Assembly (NCBI GenBank): GCA_029216955.1
Contig: JANAVB010015600.1
Location: 35,168,346-35,232,345, forward strand
Length of the DNA: 64,000 nucleotides
Reading direction: 5' to 3'
Origin: Iris pallida
Taxonomy: Eukaryota > Streptophyta > Magnoliopsida > Asparagales > Iridaceae
In this document: positions 30,500 through 42,984 of the stretch, piece by piece
How the letters are laid out: every line of letters starts with the position of its first letter
Numbering within the stretch: the stretch's first letter is position 1
The notes under the pieces: generated by a model
Told to the model about the DNA's origin: nothing
The model's database searches: none
Seen by the model: only the letters and a program-made list of their open reading frames with translations
Program-made: the position numbers and the translations under genes

Positions 30500-33400
30500 T
30501 CCTACCCAACTTACAAGAATTTCGTCCTCGAAATTTAGGAGTAGGTAGGGTACAAGAGTATGTTAATACTTTCAATCATTAGGCGAGAATGATGTTTTAA
30601 TTCGTGAATTCAATAACGGCGAAAGAAAAATAATTCAAAGGTATGATATTGAAAGAAGATCGCTAACTAAGGCAAGGATTGCATGAATTCAGAGTATAGT
30701 AAGGAATGGAGTAATCAATAGGAATAATTTGGAGACGTAGAAATTATGGTTCCTCGATAGAGTAGGGTCGTCTAGGTTTAGAGTTGAATCGTCTTCAAAT
30801 TTCAAAAAGGTCATGAAAGTTGAATCTAGGGTTAAGGTAAAAGGCAAGTAGCTCAAGACGAGGATAGTCATATTGGTTGGTCAGTGGTTAACTATCCCCA
30901 AGTATATACAAATATCATGGTCATAGGAGAATGGTTTGATCTATCTATCGATCACAAGCCTTATCTAGAATAGTTAAAAGATGAAAGCCAACAAGAGTCC
31001 AAAGAAGATATTTTTGTATGTCAATATGTGATTCAAAGGCGGTTGTATAATTCCAAGAGAATTGCCAAGGTAATCGCGGAGGAGACTCTAGGGACAAGTT
31101 TACTATGTCTCCATCTACGTAGAATGATATACGAAAGGCGAACCAAGTGCACTATGGTTGATCAGACCATAATACGTCGGTTCTGATTAGACAATGTATT
31201 AGTGGGCGCCCACTATAACATATGTCACGAACAAGCTCGATAAGGAGTAAGCTTGCAAAACTAGACTATAATAGCAACATAAGATAGTCAAACTATAAGC
31301 AGTGGATGATGAAGGAAATTTAAATAGTCCAAGATCCTTTAAAATCTAAGTCTTGCCCAATGTTTGGGTCTATACAGTCGGCTTGGTTGACTGGATAAGT
31401 TAGGGTCCACTGAATTCTATGGTCCAAGTGAATCTATCAATGTGGTCCACAAAATGTTGGTTAGGTCGTGAGGTATTCTACCCAACTTACAAGAGTTAAA
31501 CTAGTAGTGTGATGGGACCACGAGTTAAGCAATCAAGATAAGGCACAAAATTGAGCATTAAAGGAAATCAAGTAGAACCTCATCACATATCGGGTTGAAA
31601 GAATTTAGTCGAGATTGAGTCACTATCTGTGGTCGAAAAGGACAATGGTATTATGGTATGGTTTATAGCTAGCCATTTTGACTTGAAAGTCGTATCACAA
31701 AAATAAAGTACATGGGGACGTGTTTTAGTGGCACGTGATATTCCTACATGAAAGTGGGCTCGTCTAGGTCTTGCATATAAAATTTGTTGAATGGAAAAGT
31801 CTAGTGTTGTGCTCCAAATATCCAAGTCACACTAAAGGACACAAAAGATTTTAAAATAGAAAGTGAGAGTTCACGAGATGATATTTAATGCACAAAATAA
31901 AGAAGATCAAGTTAAAGCATGAAATGAAAGTAATTAAAGAATCCATAAAAATAATTTAGGAACACAATTCCAGAGAGAAGATAGTCTTCTAGATGAATAC
32001 AGTTAAGGAACCATTAACTCATTATTCAAATTGCAAATGGGTTAGAACGTCGCAATTAAAAGATCTAGAATTGAAGGAAGGTCGAGTAAGTCAAGGTGGA
32101 AATACAGACACATAGCATGGTAGATGACTAACAACACTGGTGTATATACTACTATCATGGTCATGAGTGACATGGCAATTAATGTGGAGAACATCTATCT
32201 CATTAGAGCTATCTTGATGGCCTACCATTAAAATTTAAATCAAATTTTCTCCAAAAGTTTCAAATTTAAACTTTCAAAAATAAACCACCAAAATTTGTAT
32301 TCGCTCCAAGCCGTTCAAATTTATCATAAAAATTTAAATCACACTCATAAATCTCAAAGCAAAATTTTATCACATTACTACTAACCTTTTCCAAAATTAA
32401 CGTTTAAATTCAATTATTTAACTCAAGAGTTTATAATTTACGAATCCATAAAAATTTCACAATCAATCAAAAATTTAACACTCTAAAATTTTCAAATAAC
32501 TCATAATAAAACTCTTAGCATATTAAAAGCAATCTCAAAAATTACGCTCAATGCTCTTATCAATTATAACTTCTATTCATACTAAGTCATACCAACATAA
32601 TCAAAAAAAATTAAATGGTAACTTTATTTGATCAATCAAAACAACCTTATCACATCATTACTATATTTTTATTTTATTTCAAAATTTACGATATTAGCAA
32701 TCCAACATTAAACTAAATTTTCAAATAATCTTATCAGTAAAAATCTCTTTTTTTTTACCAAAAATCTAAATAGATTTGTAAATCCTCAATCATAGGACAC
32801 CATTTAAAATAAAAATTTATCAAAAATTGTTTTCATAACTTTCAAATATTTTAAACCAAAATTTACCATCATTACTTCCACTTAAAATTCAAAATTTAAT
32901 AAACATGAAAATCGCAAGTTGTACAACTCAAATTTAAATAATTCCTATGGCCATTTTTAAAAGCTAAGATTATTTTCAAACCAAATTTATAACTGTTCAA
33001 AGGTGTATAACTATAATACAATAAATCATAAACATCAAAACTCAAAAATCAAATAAATTTTATATTTGTTCAAAGATGTATATCTGTCACCCAAAACTCA
33101 TAAATATCACAACTCGAAAAGCAAATCAATTTTATACTTATGCAAGGATGTATAACTATAATCCAATAATTCATAAATATCAAATCTTGAAAATCAATCA
33201 CTTTCTTAAACCAAGTATGAAATTTTATAAATCCTCTGGTGTTTACTATTTAGAAATCTCAAGGTTAAAACTTTCCGTGGTAATATCCTACTTTACCAAT
33301 TACTAATTATTAAATCACACTAAAAAGCCTTTTTATCTCAATTAGAGTTTTAAATGTATTCAAATTGCCAATATTACCATTTTAGCCGTGTGTTTGACCT

Positions 33401-33648
33401 ATGAGCATATACTAGTGTAGTCATCTTCCTAGTTAACACTAAGCACGAAAATAAGAATCAACGGTAGAAAGGAATCAAGCAAGATACAGTTCAAGGAGGT
33501 CGAACAAGAGCTCAGAAATTGAAGCCAAGGGAAGAGGTCAAGCTGTATGGATGAGATTTCTAGATTCTAATCCTATATTGCAGGCTCACATCGGTACAAT
33601 TACGTAACCGAAGTGACAAACTGACCTGCATGGGCCACCACAAAAATA
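30500..33648 (-). other. LARD-3 internal region (non-coding)
   Basis: 3149 bp with no coding signature. The part 32230-33310 is strongly A/T-rich with many AAATTTAAA-like words. The segment 31140-31250 is the reverse complement of LARD-1 internal sequence (23560-23650), which confirms both relatedness and opposite orientation. The 3' purine-rich tract on the minus strand is gtaagttgggtagga, next to 30500. Confidence 0.75.
33580..33629 (-). ncRNA. Conserved stem-loop at the LARD-3 internal start
   Basis: In + coordinates, GCAGG (33580-33584) pairs with CCTGC (33625-33629). CGGTAC (33592-33597) pairs with GTAACCG (33604-33610) with one bulged A. CTCAC/GTGA-type pairs lie between. It has the same architecture as in LARD-1 and LARD-2, with different inner bases. 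Confidence 0.5.
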
Positions 33649-36405
33649 TGTAACGCCCCAGTCCCAATACTTGAGACTAGATACGTATCATGTCAGCTGT
33701 ATACATACGAGTAAATATACGATTCGTATATATACATAAGCTGTAAAATGTAGAGAACCAAGAAATACTAACTCTCATCCACAAATATAAATAAAATAAA
33801 GGTAGGATCAACTTGAATAGTTATGGTACAATCGTTGGGCGGAGATAAAGTCCACTACCAACTATCTCAATGATATAAATGTACAAGAAAGCGATCGACA
33901 AAATAATAAAATAAACCAAGAGCAATCATCTTCGAGAAATGGGGAAGATCACGGCCTTGGCTAGAACACCTGCACAAAATATGAACACACACACCTGGAA
34001 AAAAAACCAGGTCCTCAGAGGGACGTAACAAGACACATAATATCATGTCGATAAACTGAATAAATAAAGCTCAACAGAAAAGTATGCATGAGTAAAGGTT
34101 CCTAACCATTCTATGTGATATACACTTTGAGAAGACAACGTTCTACGCAGGAGCTTAGGTGTTCAGCATAGATGGAGAGAGAGTGGTAGTAGGTAGCGCT
34201 CATAAGAGACACTATCGACCATGGGCAGAAAGTAGCTCTCATACGAGAACTATCGGCCCCGGGGAAGTAAGTAGCGCTCATCCGAGACACTATCGGCCCA
34301 AATCTATGTGTGTACTGAACATGTAGCCCCTACGCTAATAACTGTCTCCCCCCTCCCCATGATACTATACATATGTCGACTCCACGACACTGTTTAATCC
34401 TTATTAACTGCCAAGTCTTCTACCTAATCTACTAGCAGTTATATCCTATCGCACGGCCTGTACGCACCGATGTACGGTCGGTACGCAAGTCCGAAACTAT
34501 ATGCGACTCATAACTCACACACAATCCGTGGCACATCGTGACAGTTTATGAGATACACTAAACATACGGTGGTCCCTTAACTCTAAGCCAATTGCATAAA
34601 ATATAATAATTTGCATATATATATAATTTTGAAAGAACAACCTAAAGAAAAAGCATGCATAATATTGAGCAAGAAATTAAACAGTAAAGGCAAGGTGTCT
34701 TGCCTGATGTCCGAGTGAGGTAAGATGATGTCCTGGCGACGAATCAACAGCAGCGCACAAGAGGAAGGTATAGGTACAACTTCGGATGCTGAAAATAGTC
34801 TATTATCTAATTATAAATAATACTGCACCTATTACATTTATTTAATAAATTCTAAAGTTAGGATATGGCATAGGCTTTTATATTAGCTCTCCGAAAAACA
34901 AACGGATCGCATTTTCGTTTCCGGAATCTCCCGAAATCGCAAAAATACTGAAACCCGTTTATTTTTGGGACACTAGATACTCAAACAATTTTGTAGAAAT
35001 CTACAGAAAGAATTTTGTCTATTAAAATATGTTTTTGAAAATCTTACCTCGATACGCTTCTTTTAAAAAAACTGGAGGCAAAACGGAGTTCGGAGCTATG
35101 AGATATCATTGTTGCAAATTGCTCTTGCTACTAAAAAACCGGGGCAGAATTCAAATGATGAATTTTAGAGTTTCTATTGGACTAAAAATAATTTCAAATT
35201 ATGGCTGATAGAAGGGGGATGTATTGGGTTTATATAGGTATTTATTTCAGATTTATCTTCTAAATTAGATAGAATTTGATTTAAATAAATTGGAGTTTGC
35301 TTTGTTAGGATAGGATATAGATAGAGATGTTTTCCTAGTAGAAGTAGGATTATGATTAACTTAAATATAGTTCATATTTATCTAAATTATCTATAACATT
35401 ATTTAAAATTACTATAGATAATAAATAGAGTTTATATCTATTTAAACAACCTTTATCTAATCTCATTTATACAAGATGAAATATTTAATACTAAATTGAC
35501 ATTTATTCTATATTATGTAAATAGTGTACAATACAAGTAACATGTAAAAAGTAATAAAAGTTATAAAATAAATCTTAAAATTTTGAAAAAAAAAATTGTA
35601 TAATTTAGTTCAGATCCTTAATATACTAGAAAAATAGCTTTATATATTTTTATACTAAATTCACTAATGAGCACTATACTAAATATATGTAAAATAATAT
35701 AAATTATATAATAAGTCAATAAATAGTTATCTAAAAATCTAAAAAATCCACAAATATTTATTTTGAAAAATTAGGAGATTTACAAAAGTCTTATTTAGAT
35801 AAGGACTAAGAAGAGTTTTAATTTCCCTTAAATTTTCCACTATTTAATTCAAATTGATTTAAAAGTAACTCAATCAAATATAATCCAATATAGATAGATT
35901 CTACCTCTAATTTAAACTGTATTTAAATAACTTAATAACTTTTTTTCAACTTAAATCACCATAATTAATTACATATTAAATCAACCCATATTTAATATAC
36001 CTTTTTCGATATAATATATGATAATAATTAATTTTGAAAATACTAATATATATACACTCGCATGCAAAAATAATACTTACATAAAACACAGTTTTCCTAA
36101 ATCACTAGTTATACTAGTACCATAAAATAAAATGACCATTTTTTTTAAATAAAAATAAAGTTTGACAATCCTCGGCACAATGCATTTACAACTTCAAGCA
36201 ATATAAAATATTTATCGTCTATTATTTTGAAATATTTTCTACATCAATATAATTAAAATATTTTATAAAAATATGTACTTCGCACTTATTTGCACTTAAC
36301 GAGAAATTTACGAAACGTAAACTCGTACGCGACGTACAAATACGAAGTACCAAAATCAATACCATATTTATAAAAAAAATATAGTAAAAATTTAGGGGTT
36401 TTACA
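33649..36405 (-). repeat. LARD-3 5' LTR (right copy in the window)
   Basis: 2757 bp, collinear with 27748-30499. The minus-strand TATATAAA is at 35236-35229. The 43-bp direct repeats are at about 34186-34300. Confidence 0.85.
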
Positions 36406-36952
36406 ATTCATGAATATATAGATGAGGTATATATGTGATAGTTAGATAGATGTATGTGGTTTTGTTTGATAGGCTTATGTATGTCTAGGGCTATAGACAT
36501 TGGGAATATATATATACATTGATATGTAATATGATATCCTAGGATATGTAAGTCTATGGTGTGGACTTGAGTTATCCTTATTATAGAGTTGACTTGACAG
36601 TTAGCCACCCTAGAATTGACCAAGGTTTGACCCAACAGTTCAAGATTGACTGGAGTTGACCAAAAGTCAACATTGAGTCCAGATGTGGCCAACTGACCTA
36701 GTTTGACTAGAGTAGTTGACTTGGGTTGGCCCAGGGTTGACCAAGTTTGACTTAGACTTAGTTTGACCTAGGCAGTTGACCAGGTTTGACTTAGAGTGGA
36801 CTTTGACCTAGATTTGACTTAGAATCATGTAGATTGCATCATAAACTTTATTTGTCTTATTTTAAGCATATTATAACCTGTATTACTCTGTTTAGGACAT
36901 TGTGACTCCGGTGCAGACATCTGATATTACCTTACTCTTTTCAGAGTAACAG

Positions 36953-37797
36953 GCGAGTACATTCTCTGATAGTTCTCTCATTTACTTGTCAGTTACTGTA
37001 CTTCAGTTCTAGTTAGCTATATGTGATTCTCTGTTACAAACACGTATTGTTATTACTGAATCCATGTATACGACACACATACTTACTCGTCTTACCTCTA
37101 TTATTCAAATCACCATACGAATCACTATTCGAACCACCTTTTCGTATCTTCATGTGCTGGTTGGACTTGTATTCGTCTTATGTGTTGGATTATGGATTCA
37201 TTTATATTAGACTGGGCAGAGAAATACTTGATTAGACATATGAATATTTCTACTATTCGAACCATCCCCTGTGAATGATATTCGAACGATAGCCATTCCA
37301 CACCCGGCCAGGTGTGTGATATGCCGGATTTACCCTTAGCCGTTTACATGTCTATCTAAGTATTTTAAAACACACTTGGAGAAATTATTCGAATCATCGT
37401 TGATTATTATTCGAATCACTATTCGTATCACCTTATTCGTATCACCTTATTCGAATCACCTTATCAGAACAATGATTAGAATCACATTCGACTCATCTTG
37501 TATTAGACTCACATTAGGATTACACTCGACTTATATTGTACTGTCTGGACTCATCACATTACTCTAGTTCAGCTAGATTTTATTTTAAAATCTTTATTGC
37601 CATAATTTCTTCTCTTGTTTAGTTACTTACTTTCCTTGTACTTTATCTGTCTCTCTATACCATCACCTGAATATAAACTGCCATGTTCATCAATACAACT
37701 GTCTATAACTATTTTATAGTTCTCTGTCATTTACTTGGATTTTCTAGATGAGATGTGCTCGTTCCTGTCCTGACTGGACCTGTTGAAAATATTACAG
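36953..37797 (+). other. Candidate GC-AG intron in LARD-1 right LTR
   Basis: AG|GCGAGTAC at 36952/36953 to ttacag at 37797 (845 nt), with a CTGAC branch-point match. The downstream segment keeps CPTYYG. This copy has the undamaged donor. Confidence 0.5.
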
Positions 37798-38238
37798 ATA
37801 CTTGCGCTGAGGATACATGCCCTACATATTATGGACCCGGAGATGGGACGGCTACTTTTGGCCCCGACACTCAGGAGTGTTCGAGATTTAGTTAGTAGAC
37901 TTGCATCTTTTTTCATGTAGAGCTTGTTGCATAGAATTGAGACTTGAGATGTATTTGAGATTGTTTGAGATAGTTGTTATTATTTCAGTAGTTATTATTG
38001 TCTTCAATTTCTTAGTTATATTTCGGTGTTATCTTATCGTGCTTAGACTGTGATTGAGTTACACCATATCTTATACTTGTCCTCCGTTCGGAGTTGATCA
38101 TGATGAGTACATTATATACTGCACGAGTTGATGGTTAGTTAGAGACTTAGAACAGCGTTCTACCGCCGACACTGCGACGTAGGCTGGGCGCTGTTACGTA
38201 CTCGTATCCTCACAGTGGTTGCGGGTCGTGACAGCTTA

Positions 38239-38707
38239 TGAATGGTTCTGCAACCTTCCAGACGACTGTATTTTATCGTTCAAGGACCTAAAGAATCTAT
38301 TCGTAGATCGATTCTATGAAGGAGGGATAGACATGACAATGTCAACTCTCATGGAGGTCGTCCAGAGAGAGAAAGAGCCTGTCCGCGCATACATTGAGTG
38401 CTTCCGTCAGGCAGCCTTAAGGCTGCCGCCTGGTATGTTCGAGCCCATGCTCATGGACTCATGCCGCAAGAACATGTTTTCTGCGATAAAATTGTGGCAC
38501 AATGCTCCTTGCACAGAGTGGACGCCTTTCATTGTAGAGGCGGATATGGCACAAAGAAAAGCTCAGGACGCGCAGGTCCTGGGACTGAACTTTCCTTCTC
38601 TCGAAGACACGGAGAGACGTTCGTCTAACAACAATCCCAAGGATAAAAAAAGGCAAGAAAGCCATGACTGTCAACATCTCCAATGGTTCGGTAACCATGA
38701 ACCCTAA
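38239..38707 (+). pseudogene. Tat element gag, retrotrans_gag domain
   Basis: It resumes after the gctta duplication in the same frame as 17137. It matches the retrotransposon gag domain: EWFCNLPDDCI, then FKDLKNLFVDRFYEG, then a conserved RAYIECFRQAAL helix. This capsid-like domain continues about 125 residues and turns Lys-rich before a TAA/TGA-type end at 38707. A frameshift separates it from the zinc knuckle that follows. The apparent ATG at 38219 is in LARD-1 sequence and is not a real start. Confidence 0.8.
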
Positions 38708-38838
38708 GTCTGCAGAAGCACAAAAGCCGAGGGAGACTTACTCCTTCAACGACGAGGATACGTTGGAACTCTTCAATATGCTAACGTAGAGTGGCAAGAT
38801 GTCTCTCCCAACACCAAGGTGCCCCGACGAAGTGGGGA

Positions 38839-39671
38839 AGGTGGATAACCCTAAATACTGCCATTATCATCAGTATGTCCACCATTCGACACAAGATTGC
38901 TACGTATTGAAAGGATAGATTCAGTGCCTCATCGAAGCCAAAGTCATATCACTTGACTATAAAGAAAAGACTGTCATAGCCAACATGGTTACTTTCCAGT
39001 TTGGAAGTTTTCCAACCACGGAGGCACGGGACGAGGTCGTCCCCATCCCGAGGGCGACAATGGAAGTAGTCAATCTTCCACCAGCGTGTGACAACGCCCA
39101 AGGGCTCATCTCGTTCTCCACACCATGAGGCAAGGTAATGTGGGTCCACCCCGACCTTACTTTCGACATGATGGCGCCCACAATCCCTTCTGTCAAAGGG
39201 AAGAAGGTCAGGACAGGTTGCATGGTCTCGGCTTCGATCGATGACACCTTGGTGACCACTCGCTCGACGCAATGGCAAGAGGAGAACCAGGCTCCAGAGG
39301 AGGTAGCGCCTCCACCAACTTCAACCCTTGTTCATGGTATAGTAGAGGCAGGCCTATCTCAGACTCCTTTTGCAAATAGGAAGAAGCAAAAGGAGGTTCG
39401 CTTTGACAAGCCTCTCAGAAAAGACTCGGCAGTAGGGCCTATCAAACCCTATAACTTCGATATACTGGCGTGGCTAGCCAACATCCCGGCTAGATTGTCA
39501 CTTTTCGAGATCCTCTGTCTCTCCAAAGAGACCAGGGATGCGCTCAGCGAACCCTTGCAGAACGTCGAGTCCTTCCTCACTCAGGTGCGACCACCAAAGG
39601 AAGACCCTGTGACCTGTCCACATTGTCACAGCATGGTCGAAGTGATCCCCAGTATCACCTTCACCCAATAA
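38839..39671 (+). pseudogene. Tat element zinc knuckle and gag-protease linker
   Basis: A variant knuckle, YCHYHQYVHHSTQDCYVLKG (38856-38915), is typical of Tat-type elements. A TAG follows at 38916-38918, where Trp would fit. The frame then continues with another stop (TGA 39126-39128) and an open stretch 39129-39668 ending at TAA 39669-39671. That stretch includes the block PYNFDILAWLANIPARLSLF, which in Tat elements precedes the protease. Confidence 0.7.
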
Positions 39672-40220
39672 GACATGCTACTGAAGAACAACCGGCATAA
39701 TAGGCCTCTGTACTATACAGGGTATGTCGGTACCATTAAAGTAAATCGCATCCACATCGACCCGGGCTCCTCTCTCAGCATCATCCCAAGGAGTCTGCTC
39801 CAAACTCTAGGGATTCCGATGCATTGGCTGACTGCTTCAAATACAACAATCAGCGGCTTCAATGCGGGAAAGAGCGAGCCTCTGGGCAAAATTTGCTTGA
39901 AGTGCCAAATTGGCGATCTCCACACCGAAGTGACTTGCTATGTCATAGACACTGACATAAATTACAACTTTCTGTTGGGACGACCATGGATCCATGAGTA
40001 CATGACCATTCCTTCCACCCTCCATCAGTGTATGAAGTACGTGGCCAACGACGGGACTATCATGACCGAGTTTGCAGACATTGACCAGTTCTGGGGACTT
40101 AAAGCCTACTGTACGGATGCTGATCTATACAAGTCAGTCCCTTGGGACGATGGGGCAATGATGCTGATGATGAGGCGGAGACAGACTCAGGAAGCGCAGC
40201 GGTTGCCGAAGAACCTCTAA
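39672..40220 (+). pseudogene. Tat element aspartic protease
   Basis: The frame is the same as that of the preceding linker. From the Met at 39675, residues 20-45 read a retropepsin-like core with the active-site triplet D29-P30-G31 followed by SSLSII. The second conserved end is FLLGRPWIH at about residues 97-105. The usual triplet is D-S/T-G. Pro at the middle position occurs in some Tat-like relatives, so this may be a lineage trait and not damage. The domain is complete, but upstream stops would prevent its synthesis. Confidence 0.75.
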
Positions 40221-41140
40221 AGGTTCGATTGAAGGGAAGAGCCCCCAAGGTGTCTGCGCCTCTCGTCGTCAAGCTCCGAGGCAGAGCGCCACCTTTGCCT
40301 TCAATAACGTCAGATGGTGGCCAGGAGCCTATACGAATAAGGCTACCTCGGAGGTCCCCGAGGCCGACTACGAAGGCGCAGGAGCCTCTGACCGCGACCC
40401 CTTTGGTGATCAAATTAAAATAGAAGTGTCCTCTTCCTCCTCCCTCGACAGTCCTAGTCCTCATCGATAAGGAGCTAGGAGATTACATTTGCGCCAATAC
40501 GGAAGCGCACTCTTTTGATGATGTAATCCCTCGAAATAAAATCTCTTATTTTATTAGTAGAAATTTGTCTTCGAGTTACTCTTGTGCATATTGGAATACT
40601 AGATATTTCCTAGACAACTCTTTATATAAGCTGCAAACGCAAATGACAACCACCAACCATGCGAGCCAAGTTGTCCCCTCCCGGGGTGCCTTCTTCGTTC
40701 CAGCAAGGAAGAAAGAAGAGGAACCCATCATCTTTAGTCGAGTGGAGCATCCTCAGCGACTAGCTCCCGAAGATCCAGAATCCGACAGCGGTAAGATGTA
40801 GCTCTACCGCTACGCTACTCAGGCCAAATACCTCATACAGAAGATGGGTTATGACCAGAATAGCAACAAAGGGCTCAACTTTGGTAAAGGTCGAAGCCTT
40901 TTCTTACGAATTCGAATTCGAAAGGGAAAGGCCCAAAAATATTACCAGCGCACCCGTCGGGGGTTGGATTATATTAGGCCCACTTCCACTTCAAAAGGCT
41001 CGGAGATAGAAGTCATGATGCACTCACACTCTTCTGTCTCCTCAACCTGGGACTCCGATACCAGTACCGGCCAGGTCTTCAAAAGGATATTGTCAGCTAA
41101 CATGGCCTCTGCAAGCTCTCTAATCAAGGATGAAGACTAG
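40142..41140 (+). pseudogene. Tat element basic repeat linker and G-patch-like region
   Basis: After a frameshift near 40142-40220, a different frame holds four imperfect basic units of the type PLxVxLxGRAP (40200-40420), then TAG 40421-40423, an open stretch, TAG 40799-40801, and a segment with YLIQKMGYDQNSNKGLNFGK (about 40824-40883). That resembles the G-patch-like motif seen between protease and RT in many Tat/Ogre elements. It ends at TAG 41138-41140. RT should follow and does not. Confidence 0.6.
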
Positions 41141-41142
41141 TC

Positions 41143-42965
41143 ACTCGAAATACCTCAGAGATGAACCTTGGGCTCAACGCCTGGGATTTCAATGGAAATG
41201 GTGCCACGCGCAGTCCGAATCTCCCACGCGCAGTCCGAATCTCCCGGGTTTCCAGAAGGCGCAGAAGGTCCCAAAAGCCAAGAATGGGCAGGGCAGAGCA
41301 CAACCTGTAGCTCTCCGGGTTGGCCATCCACCTACAAGCTAGGTCGTCAGTACCTCAAAGATCTCCAAGACGTCGCCCAGGTTCGAACTCCTCATGAGAA
41401 GCATTCCAGCATGTTCTGAGGCTCATCAACAGTTCTTCTACGAAGGCATAGCCCCTTTGAACGAAGGAATCCTCAACCAAAATTCGACTTAGGCAAGGCC
41501 AACCGTCGCTCAAAGCTAAGCCTGGATCCAGCATGGTGTTGAAGGACAAGAAGAAGAAGAAGACGTGGCTCTTTAGAAGAAACTCTCCCTTTATATAGGA
41601 CGGGAGTGGTCCAAAACATAGGCCACATGGCCGACGGTCAAAGTTTCCATATTAGTGGGATGAACCTAGGACTCAGCATGGCGAACCTCATTAAATGAAG
41701 TTCATTCGACTAAGTCCTAGACTATCCTAGGACCCCTTGAAATTTCCCAAGTAACGGTGACAATTAAGAGGGAGTTATTCAATAAGGAGCGATCATTCAT
41801 TGCTCTTTAAAAGAAGATTTCAAAGCCAATGCCTTCAAACCAGAGGTGCAGCTACATTCTTGCGCCAACTTCAGGCGCAGACTGGTGATGTTTCTGTACC
41901 ACCTCAACTCCAACAGTATAACACTCTGCTCCGACCCAGAAGCTCAACTACCTTTCGTCAGAGACTTGGGAGATGCCATTTTCATCCAACATAAGTCCGT
42001 CTGCCGCTCCAAAAGCACAGTAACCTCGTCAACCTGAAGCAGAAGCCTACTCGTTACCCTAAAGCACAGTAACTTCGTCGTTCGAAACATAGCCTTCTCA
42101 TCACTCATACGCACAGAGGCTCCGTCGTCATCGAAGCATAGTCCATTCGTCGCCTGAAAGCACAGAGGCTCCGTTGTCTCCAAAAGAATGGTCTACTCGT
42201 CGCCCTAGAAGTGCAGCAGTACTTTGACCTCGCCAGAGGCGTAGGAAGCATGGTTCCACCCAGTCGGTTTGCTTAAACTGACTCTCTCAAAGATAAGATT
42301 GGGATCAATCATGATTGATATCTTATTAAATTGATTTAAATCTTAGACGAGGATTAATCAGAATCCAAATCTGAGATGAAATCCCAAGATTTATTCGGCT
42401 GTATCCGAATGAGCAAATTGGCACACGCCACGTGTCTTCTCCTTAGGTTATTTTGATAACCACCAGAGATCTCGATTAAGGGGAATCTCAATGTCTGCCA
42501 CGTGTCAGCGCCGCAGAACCCGTACCGTACAATTACGGCAGATTCTTTCATATCTCAAAATCCTAATGCACATCGCATATTTGCTCTCTTCTCCTATAAA
42601 AAGGAGTTTTCCTTCAACAAAGAAGAGACCACCGAATATCAAATATTCAGCTCCAGAATCCTCTTGATCGGTAACCCTAGAGTAACATCAAAGGCATCAG
42701 AAAGTCAGAGCAAGTTCAACCCGTCGTCAGATCGTCAACGGAGTAAAGGAGCCGCTGCAGTGCTCGATCTCCACCGTCACACTTTCCTAGAAACTCTTCT
42801 TCTTGTACTTAGAATATCCTGTTTAGGACTTTCTTCTCTGTACACAAGTCTTTCCCTTGTACTTAGAATATCCTGTTTAGGACTTATTTCTCTGTATACA
42901 GGTCTTTCCCTTATAATTAGAATATCATGTTTATGACTTCATTCTCTGTACACAGGTCTTTTTAC
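41143..42965 (+). other. LTR-like non-coding block in place of the Tat reverse transcriptase
   Basis: No RT motif is found. Contents: a 20-bp direct repeat (acgcgcagtccgaatctccc, 41204-41245), a possible TATA 'tttatatagg' near 41592, 'cctataaaaagg' near 42594, and three 54-bp tandem units. The layout (TATA, leader-like sequence, repeats) resembles an LTR or its 3' end, possibly fused in by recombination. I cannot define termini or a target duplication. Confidence 0.45.
42804..42965 (+). repeat. Three 54-bp tandem repeats
   Basis: Units start at 42804, 42858 and 42912 with 'tgtacttagaatatcctg' (third copy diverged). They end 20 nt before readable RNase H sequence. Confidence 0.85.
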
Positions 42966-42984
42966 GTTCAATAAACAAAAAGTT

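Larger units (their letters stand above)
27748..36405 (-). mobile_element. LARD-3: non-coding LTR element, minus strand
   Basis: Two LTRs of about 2.75 kb and a 3.15 kb interior are flanked by attca (27743-27747, 36406-36410). Orientation is minus: read on the minus strand the LTR runs TGTAAAACCCC...GGGGCGTTACA, followed by tatttttgtggtggccc (internal start, next to 33648), and the 3' purine-rich tract lies next to 30500. The LTRs differ by roughly 3% in the first 500 bp by eye. There is no gag or pol. It is inserted in the LARD-1 right LTR. Confidence 0.88.
17138..38233 (+). mobile_element. LARD-1: long-LTR non-coding retrotransposon, interrupted twice
   Basis: TGTAACACCC...CGTGACA LTRs are flanked by the duplication gctta (17133-17137, 38234-38238). 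The LTRs are about 5.0 kb each once insertions are removed, around an internal region of only 1353 bp that codes for nothing recognisable. Such an element must be mobilised in trans. The termini and the sequence before the 3' LTR (gaggacaaaatt...aaggggggtagact) resemble Tekay/Del-type chromoviruses, the likely parents. It sits inside the Tat gag. Confidence 0.88.
24562..38233 (+). repeat. LARD-1 right LTR (about 5009 bp), split by LARD-3
   Basis: It is collinear with the left LTR and interrupted by LARD-3 at 27748-36405. It preserves the empty site of the MITE. Shared parts: TATAAATA 25130-25137; first-exon donor AG|GT at 25379; TTGAC array 36590-36830; candidate exon 36896-36952; candidate intron 36953-37797 with a GC donor; terminal hairpin and tail before 38233. 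Confidence 0.88.

Noticed and set aside
38219..38238. Apparent ATG start of the Tat gag at 38219
   Set aside because: These bases belong to the LARD-1 LTR end and the duplication, so this is not a native start.
41944..42183. Open frames in the RT-replacing block
   Set aside because: Repetitive 'gcacagaggctccgtcgtc' units create them; no domain or conserved start is seen.
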